Below, piece after piece: positions 60,014 to 64,000 of a stretch of DNA of 64,000 bases. How positions within the stretch are numbered: position 1 is the first letter of the stretch; the number at the start of each line of letters is the position of its first letter. A program made the translations under genes and the position numbers. The notes under the pieces are model-generated. The model ran no database searches. It was not told the origin of the DNA and worked only from the letters and a program-made list of their open reading frames with translations. The DNA is from Burkholderia sp. OK233 (GTDB lineage: Bacteria > Pseudomonadota > Gammaproteobacteria > Burkholderiales > Burkholderiaceae). The DNA lies in contig NZ_OCSR01000002.1 in NCBI RefSeq assembly GCF_900230185.1, forward strand, positions 1-64,000, in the 5' to 3' direction.

Positions 60014-60029
60014 CGGTACATTTTGTTCC
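60014..60029. promoter_or_regulatory. Operator CGGTACATTTTGTTCC upstream of the CobS-like gene
   Basis: A 16-bp near-palindrome 59 nt upstream of the CobS-like start. It matches CGGAACAAATTGTTCC of the xsc promoter at 13 of 16 positions and CGGATCATTTCGTCCC of the iseJ promoter at 12 of 16. An IclR-type regulator of the island, probably IseR, is the likely ligand. Confidence 0.58.
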
Positions 60030-60098
60030 ACTTTATTATAAACAGAATCCCATGCCTTGGGCGGCGCTTCGTCCACATTCACCCGGCGGCCCGCGCCA

Positions 60099-61403
60099 TC
60101 AACGCACGGTCGCCATCTCGTCGAAGGGTTTCGTTCGCCGTTCCATCGCTCGCGCCGCCCATGCCGACAGCAGCGCGGACAGAATCACGTAGCCGCACAC
60201 GTACCAAGGCTTGCCACCGTCGAGACGCAGCAGCGCCGTCGCGATGATCGGCGTGAGACCGCTCGCGAAGATGCCCGAGAACTGATACACGAACGAGATG
60301 CCGGTATAACGCACCTCCGGATCGAACAGCTCGGCAAAGAGTGCGGCTTCCGGACCGTAGACCATCGCGTAGAAGATGCCAAACGGGATCACCACGCCGA
60401 GCCAGACGCCCAGCGTATTGCCGGACTGCGTTTCCATCAGCCAGAACGCCGGCAGCACCGAGGCGCCGCAGATCAGCGAGCCCCATCGATACACACGCGC
60501 ACGGCCCATCAGGTCCGACATCCTGCCGAAGAAAGGGATGAAGAAACACATCACCATCGCCGCGATCATCACGCCGGTGAGTGCTTCCGTACGGCTCATC
60601 GAGAGACGCTGCGTGAGGTAGCCGATCATGAACACCGCGAAGATGTTGAAGAACACCCCGTCGATCCAGCGCGCGCCCATACCGAGCAGCACCGAACTGC
60701 GATAGCGCGTAATCATGTCGACGAACGGGATTTTCACATCGCGGCGGTTGCGCTTGAGCGCGAGGAACTCGGGCGTCTCCATCACCTTGAGCCGGATGTA
60801 GAGGCCGAGCACCACCAGCAGCAACGAAGCGCCAAACGCGACCCGCCAGCCCCATGAAAGAAACGCCGCTTCCGGCAGCAGCCGCGAAATGCCCGCGACG
60901 ATACCCGACGCGAGGCATAAGCCAATCGACAAACCGATCTGCGGCAAGCTCGCGTACAAACCGCGCCGGTTCGGCGGCGCATATTCATAGGCCATCAGCA
61001 CCGCGCCGCCCCATTCACCGCCGAGCCCGATGCCCTGCAACACGCGCAGGAAGAGCAGCAGAATGGGCGCCCAGATGCCGATCTGATTGAAGGTCGGCAC
61101 GAAGGCGACGCCCGCCGTCGACACCCCCATGATGATGAGCGTGCAGATCAATGCGGACTTGCGTCCGACCTTGTCGCCGAAGTGACCGAAGATCACGCCG
61201 CCGAGCGGCCGCGTGATGAAGCCGACGGCGAATGTGCCGTAGGCCAGCATCGTCGAGACGAGCGGATCGTGAGCGGGAAAGTAAAGCTTGTTGAACACAA
61301 TGCCTGCGACGACGCCATACAGAAAAAAGTCATACCATTCGACCGTCGCGCCAATCACGCTCGCGAATGCAACGCGGCGGATAACCCGCTTATCGATTGC
61401 CAT
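60099..61403 (-). CDS. iseU: MFS (MHS-type) transporter, predicted isethionate permease IseU
   Basis: 434-residue permease of the metabolite:H+ symporter branch, twelve predicted helices. The start FASVIGATVEWYDFFLYGVV is the classic MHS opening, and GVIFGHFGDKVGRKSALICTL is the loop 2-3 motif. The start at 61403 has GGAGGAGG 5-6 nt upstream. It follows the GMC dehydrogenase by 189 nt and precedes the CobS-like gene by 144 nt. In Cupriavidus a similar MFS gene accompanies isethionate dehydrogenase, which is the basis for the name. Confidence 0.75.
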   Translation of the reverse strand: MAIDKRVIRRVAFASVIGATVEWYDFFLYGVVAGIVFNKLYFPAHDPLVSTMLAYGTFAVGFITRPLGGVIFGHFGDKVGRKSALICTLIIMGVSTAGVAFVPTFNQIGIWAPILLLFLRVLQGIGLGGEWGGAVLMAYEYAPPNRRGLYASLPQIGLSIGLCLASGIVAGISRLLPEAAFLSWGWRVAFGASLLLVVLGLYIRLKVMETPEFLALKRNRRDVKIPFVDMITRYRSSVLLGMGARWIDGVFFNIFAVFMIGYLTQRLSMSRTEALTGVMIAAMVMCFFIPFFGRMSDLMGRARVYRWGSLICGASVLPAFWLMETQSGNTLGVWLGVVIPFGIFYAMVYGPEAALFAELFDPEVRYTGISFVYQFSGIFASGLTPIIATALLRLDGGKPWYVCGYVILSALLSAWAARAMERRTKPFDEMATVR

Positions 61404-61592
61404 AGCGCCTCCTCCAATGGATGGCCGCGTGCCGTCCCGGCAACGCAGCACATTTGAGCCCCTGTCTGTCTCCTCCTGGGGGCACGAATTCCGCGGCCTG
61501 CACGCTGCTTTTATCGACTTCGGATGCAGCGAGTCAGGTAGCGATCGTTTTACTTCTTGCGGCCACTTCGGTTCGTTGCTTCTGCTTCTGCC

Positions 61593-63254
61593 TCAATACT
61601 GCGCTTCCATGCTCCGTGATTGCACTTGCCCGGCCGGCAGGTCGCCGGCGCGGGCATCCTCGAGAATCATGCTGGACGCCTTCTCGGCGACCATCACGAT
61701 CGGTACATTGGTATTGCCGGAGACCAGCGTCGGCATGATCGAGCAATCGACCACCCGCAATCCTTGCGTGCCATACACGCGTAACCGTTCGTCGACCACC
61801 GCGCCCGGATCGCTCGCAACGCCCATCTTCGCGGTGCCGGACGGATGAAAAATCGTCTGGCCATATTCACGGCAAAAATGCAGCAATTCCTCGTCGCTTT
61901 GTGCGTCCCGGCCAGGACGCACTTCGCGTTTCATCAGCGATGCCATGGGCTCCGTGGCAGCGACGCGGCGCGCGAAACGCACACCCGCGACCGTCGTGCG
62001 GTGATCGAGATCGGTTGCCAGATAATTCGGCTGGATCGACGGGGCGTCGCGCATGTCGCTCGTGCGGATCCGCACGCTTCCGCGCGACTCCGGCCGCAAC
62101 TGGCAGATCGAATAGGTACAGCCGGGAAATGCGTGGACGTCGCCGCCCGCGGTGTCGGCTGAGAGCGTGGAGAAGTGGAACTGAATGTCGGGCGTTTTCG
62201 CCTCATCCGGCAAGGCGCGGCAGAACATGCCGCCCTGATTGATGCCGACGGACAGCGGCCCTTCGCGAAACAGCGCCCATTGCAGCCCCATCTTCGCGCG
62301 GCCCGTCCAGGAATGCAGCAGGTCGTTTGTGGTGATCGGCCGCGTCACTTCATAGGTCAGGCGAACTTGCAGATGGTCCTGCAGGTTCTCGCCGACACCG
62401 GCTCGATTGGCGACCACCGGAATACCCAACTCATTGAGCAATTTTGCCGGCCCAACGCCCGACACCTGCAACAATTGCGGCGACTGCAGCGCGCCTGCAG
62501 TCAACACCACCTCGCGGTGCGCACGCACTTCGTGAACCTTGCCGTGCTGCACATAGCGAACAGCCGTAGCACGGGTGCCTTCGAAGAGGATCTTCGACGC
62601 CAGCGCGTCGGTCTCGATCTGCAGATTCGGACGGCTGCGTGCGGGTTTGAGGTACGCGACGGCCGTCGAACAACGCCAGCCACGCCGCGTGGTCAACTGG
62701 TAGTAGCCGACCCCTTCCTGATCGCCCTGATTGAAGTCGTCGACCGTTGGGACGCCCAGGCGATTCGACGCTGCGATGAATGCATCCACGAGTTCGTGGC
62801 GCTGCTTGATCGTGGAGGCCCACAGCGGACCGTCCACGCCACGTGTCGGTGACTCGCCCAGTTCGTTGTGTTCGAGCCGCCGGAAGTAAGGCAAGCATTC
62901 CTTCCAGCTCCAGCCGCGATTGCCGAGCGCGGCCCAGTGGTCGTAATCCTCTTTCTGACCGCGAATGTAGATCAACCCGTTGATGGAACTGGAGCCGCCG
63001 AGCGTGCGCCCGCGCGGCCAGTAGAGTTTGCGGTCGTGCATGTTCGGATCCGGGTCGGTGTAAAAGCCCCAGTTGTAGACCGGATGAAACATGGTCTTGC
63101 CGTAACCGATCGGGATATGGATCCACAGAAAGCGGTCGGGCGGCCCGGCTTCGAGCAGGCATACCGAGTAGCGGCCATTCTCGGAGAGGCGGTTGGCCAG
63201 TACACAGCCGGCCGATCCCGCGCCGACGACCACGTAGTCGAAACTCCGTATCAT
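61593..63254 (-). CDS. iseJ: GMC-family FAD dehydrogenase, predicted isethionate dehydrogenase IseJ
   Basis: 553-residue flavoprotein of the GMC oxidoreductase family (choline-dehydrogenase-like), predicted to oxidise isethionate to sulfoacetaldehyde. The FAD motif VVVGAGSAGCVLANRLSENG covers residues ~8-27; GMC signature GGSSSINGLIYIRGQ near residue 90 and TAGALQSPQLLQVSGVG near residue 254 are clear. The active-site His is in TIFHPSGTAKMG near residue 475. No signal peptide or membrane anchor is visible, so association with a respiratory acceptor may need a partner. It is divergent from an IclR gene (iseR) as in isethionate clusters. Other alcohols remain possible substrates. Confidence 0.78.
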   Translation of the reverse strand: MIRSFDYVVVGAGSAGCVLANRLSENGRYSVCLLEAGPPDRFLWIHIPIGYGKTMFHPVYNWGFYTDPDPNMHDRKLYWPRGRTLGGSSSINGLIYIRGQKEDYDHWAALGNRGWSWKECLPYFRRLEHNELGESPTRGVDGPLWASTIKQRHELVDAFIAASNRLGVPTVDDFNQGDQEGVGYYQLTTRRGWRCSTAVAYLKPARSRPNLQIETDALASKILFEGTRATAVRYVQHGKVHEVRAHREVVLTAGALQSPQLLQVSGVGPAKLLNELGIPVVANRAGVGENLQDHLQVRLTYEVTRPITTNDLLHSWTGRAKMGLQWALFREGPLSVGINQGGMFCRALPDEAKTPDIQFHFSTLSADTAGGDVHAFPGCTYSICQLRPESRGSVRIRTSDMRDAPSIQPNYLATDLDHRTTVAGVRFARRVAATEPMASLMKREVRPGRDAQSDEELLHFCREYGQTIFHPSGTAKMGVASDPGAVVDERLRVYGTQGLRVVDCSIMPTLVSGNTNVPIVMVAEKASSMILEDARAGDLPAGQVQSRSMEAQY

Positions 63255-63288
63255 TGATGTCTCCGTGCTGCTGCCTTTGTTTTAAAAC

Positions 63289-63373
63289 CGGATCATTTCG
63301 TCCCAATTTATTGGATGGAGGTTTAGAATTCAAGCAAATCCGGTTACGATTGAATAATCCGGTACAAAAACCG
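63289..63373. promoter_or_regulatory. iseJ/iseR divergent control region
   Basis: CGGATCATTTCGTCCC at 63289-63304, 34 nt before iseJ, resembles the xsc and CobS-like operators. CGGTACAAAAACCG at 63360-63373 matches the left half of that motif and lies about 100 nt before iseR. Two further CCGG cores sit between them. IseR is the obvious candidate ligand. Confidence 0.5.
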
Positions 63374-63472
63374 ACTTTTTCGTTTCACTATTCAATCTGT
63401 CCGCACGCGTTCATCCGGGTTGTCACTGATCCGTTCGGGCCGCATTCACCTTCATCCGCCTCGGGAAGGACA

Positions 63473-64000
63473 ATGAGAGACACCACGCATCTCCCCTCAC
63501 CCGCTCACGAGCCCGCCGACGACACCCGCGTCCTGCGCGCACTCAGCGTGCTGGAACAACTTGCATCCGCCGGACAGCCGTCGTCACTTTCCCAGTTGTC
63601 CTCACGTCTGCAGATTCCGAAGGCAACCTTGATGCGTCTGATCGAGTCACTCGAGGCACGCGGTTATGTCACGCACATGCCGGACTCGCGCGGCGCCGAT
63701 CGCGCCATCGCGCTCGGACCACGCGCCGCGCAGCTCGCCCTGACCACGCTCGCGAACAGCACGTTTACGCGTGCGTGCCGTTCGTTGCTGCGCACGCTCG
63801 TGGAGTCGCTCGGCGAGACCTGCAATCTCACCGTACTCGACGGCGATACCGTGCTGTACGTCGAGCGTGTCGAGACGAGTGAACCCTTGCGTCTGCATAT
63901 GCAACCGGGCACGCGCGTCCCGCTGCATTGCACCGCCAGCGGCAAGCTATTCCTTTCGCAAATGACGTCAGCCGAGCGCGGACTTGTCATCCGGCGCTTG
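63473..64000 (+). CDS. iseR: IclR-family regulator, predicted IseR (3' end outside window)
   Basis: First 176 residues of an IclR regulator; the frame runs off the window end. It has the winged helix (LSQLSSRLQIPKATLMRLIES, residues ~43-63) and the start of the effector domain (SLGETCNLTVLDGDTVLYVE, residues ~112-131). GGAAGGAC precedes the ATG. It is divergent from iseJ, and the IclR/GMC pair resembles isethionate clusters of Cupriavidus. Its sequence parallels both IclR proteins at 45.9-47.6 kb, which share the GETCNLT core. Confidence 0.8.
   Translation, partial: MRDTTHLPSPAHEPADDTRVLRALSVLEQLASAGQPSSLSQLSSRLQIPKATLMRLIESLEARGYVTHMPDSRGADRAIALGPRAAQLALTTLANSTFTRACRSLLRTLVESLGETCNLTVLDGDTVLYVERVETSEPLRLHMQPGTRVPLHCTASGKLFLSQMTSAERGLVIRRL

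Noticed and set aside
1..64000. CRISPR arrays, tRNA, rRNA, prophage or complete IS elements
   Set aside because: I saw no regularly spaced repeats, no cloverleaf-like sequence, no phage structural gene and no intact transposase. Only the short IS21-like scar near 30 kb was supported.

Overview
The window is GC-rich and densely coded. It carries Burkholderiaceae hallmarks: an OmpC-type porin, tandem YceI proteins, many IclR, MocR, FCD-GntR and LacI regulators, KatG, and sau/tau/xsc sulfonate genes arranged much as in Cupriavidus and Paraburkholderia. I read it as a soil- or plant-associated Paraburkholderia-like beta-proteobacterium. It looks like chromosomal accessory catabolic DNA with no phage, CRISPR, rRNA or tRNA. 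The only mobile DNA I see is a small IS21-like scar near 30 kb. Species cannot be fixed from the sequence alone.

Layout. 1-1497: 3' part of an NRAMP-family metal transporter. 1562-9971 (minus): LacI regulator, binding protein, two permeases, a 64-residue membrane protein, two ATPases, DhaL and DhaK, an uptake and phosphorylation operon for a C3/C4 polyol or ketose. 10165-18366: OsmC, an FCD regulator, a Gly-rich secreted protein, an HD hydrolase, a glycine-zipper protein, a DedA-PAP2-LssY fusion, two YceI proteins and a porin. 18482-29813: an aromatic-compound region (FAD monooxygenase, MarR regulator, AAHS transporter, benzaldehyde-type dehydrogenase, resorcylate-type decarboxylase), interrupted by a TetR/SDR pair and by a flavoprotein/ferredoxin/Crp unit. 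30242-37870: KatG, ArsR plus old yellow enzyme, GNAT, DedA, LysE, and a VOC-ArsR-SRPBCC operon. 38004-40721: an IlvD/Edd dehydratase and a 3-hydroxyisobutyrate-dehydrogenase-family reductase.

41063-64000 is a C2-sulfonate catabolic island. SauU, SauT and SauS, with the divergent IclR regulator SauR, import sulfoacetate and reduce it to sulfoacetaldehyde. TauABC, under the MocR-type TauR, import taurine or a relative. IseU, IseJ and IseR (IclR; cut by the window end) import isethionate and oxidise it to sulfoacetaldehyde. All routes meet at Xsc, which makes acetyl phosphate and sulfite, and Pta, which makes acetyl-CoA. An NAD-dependent aldehyde dehydrogenase lies between tauC and xsc. No taurine aminotransferase, taurine dehydrogenase or sulfite-handling gene is in the window.

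The most unusual item is a CobS-like AAA+ ATPase and a CobT-like VWA protein encoded between pta and iseU with no CobN. Their promoter carries a 15-16 bp near-palindrome also found just upstream of xsc and, more weakly, of iseJ. This suggests an undescribed AAA+/VWA activation or maturation machine tied to C2-sulfonate breakdown. Other visible signals are paired TauR-like boxes before both tauA and the aldehyde dehydrogenase, a TetR operator repeated before tetR and its SDR target, and a duplicated promoter segment that links the MarR gene to the decarboxylase operon.
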